Shown in pieces: positions 51,020 to 51,094 of a stretch of DNA of 51,094 nt. Source of the DNA: Clostridia bacterium (lineage in GTDB: Bacteria; Bacillota; Clostridia; Oscillospirales; Acutalibacteraceae); the NCBI GenBank assembly GCA_030526115.1, contig JAUNDK010000011.1, forward strand, positions 1 through 51,094, read 5' to 3'. The number at the start of each line of letters is the position of its first letter. Positions within the stretch are counted from its first letter, which is position 1. The notes below the pieces were generated by a model. It did no database searches. It was not told the origin of the DNA and worked only from the letters and a program-made list of their open reading frames with translations. The position numbers were made by a program, and so were the translations under genes.

Positions 51020-51094
51020 GTGAAATATCCTTTCATACTTTTGGTTTATCATACAATCAGAGATATTATACCACCATATTATGAACTTTTAAAG

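Noticed and set aside
1-51094. Search for tRNA, rRNA, insertion sequences, integrase, toxin-antitoxin or defence genes
   Set aside because: Nothing with a recognisable cloverleaf, transposase, terminal inverted repeat or defence motif was seen by eye; small non-coding RNAs cannot be excluded without a search.

Overview
The window looks like chromosomal DNA of an anaerobic, probably gut-associated Firmicute of class Clostridia (Oscillospiraceae- or Lachnospiraceae-like). The reasons are moderate GC, strong AAGGAGG-type ribosome binding sites, TTGACA/TATAAT promoters, U-tailed terminators, a single-membrane set of envelope genes, the rpsF-ssb-rpsR operon, and a clostridial-type agmatine deiminase. 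I cannot name the genus. No rRNA, tRNA, IS element, prophage or CRISPR array was seen.

Layout. 1-2787 (-): pyrimidine salvage (cdd, pdp) followed by a TMEM43-like membrane protein cut by the window edge. 2925-4271 (+): MATE exporter. 4316-13679: the centre of interest, an agmatine deiminase region. A seven-helix membrane regulator with a LuxR-type HTH (AguR-like) diverges from an APC antiporter (AguD), agmatine deiminase (AguA, frame broken near its N-terminus), putrescine carbamoyltransferase (AguB) and carbamate kinase, followed by an NhaC-type antiporter with a second, divergent carbamate kinase. Together they would import agmatine, convert it to putrescine, CO2 and ammonia with one ATP gained, and export putrescine. 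13832-16649 (+): a RING/zinc-ribbon membrane protein, a relic of an RpiR-type regulator, and rpsF-ssb-rpsR. 16758-18680 (+): manA and a PfkB sugar kinase. 18734-34870 (-): MalY-type lyase, GH3 glycosidase, a heterodimeric ABC exporter, a GNAT enzyme, a ten-module SH3 L,D-transpeptidase, tsaD-rimI-arginine phosphatase, an SGNH lipoprotein, a TPM protein and an alcohol dehydrogenase. 35009-38403 (+): uvrC and nnr. 38445-42258 (-): a sugar ABC importer without its own ATPase. 42439-45338 (+): lepA-hemW. 45387-51019 (-): a MacB-like exporter with two HlyD-type adaptors, one broken by a nonsense codon and one carrying a giant insertion.

The least explained material is regulatory and lies around the agmatine genes. 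The antiporter has a leader of about 255 nt with two related structured halves that I could not match to a known riboswitch. A palindromic operator overlaps its -35 box. Three other promoters of the region (regulator, carbamoyltransferase, NhaC-carbamate kinase 2) share a 19-bp spacer filled by a palindrome of the form TTGGnAT-ATnCCAA, the geometry used by MerR-family activators, yet no MerR gene is present. The catabolic genes have a codon bias resembling that of the ribosomal protein genes, so very high expression is likely.
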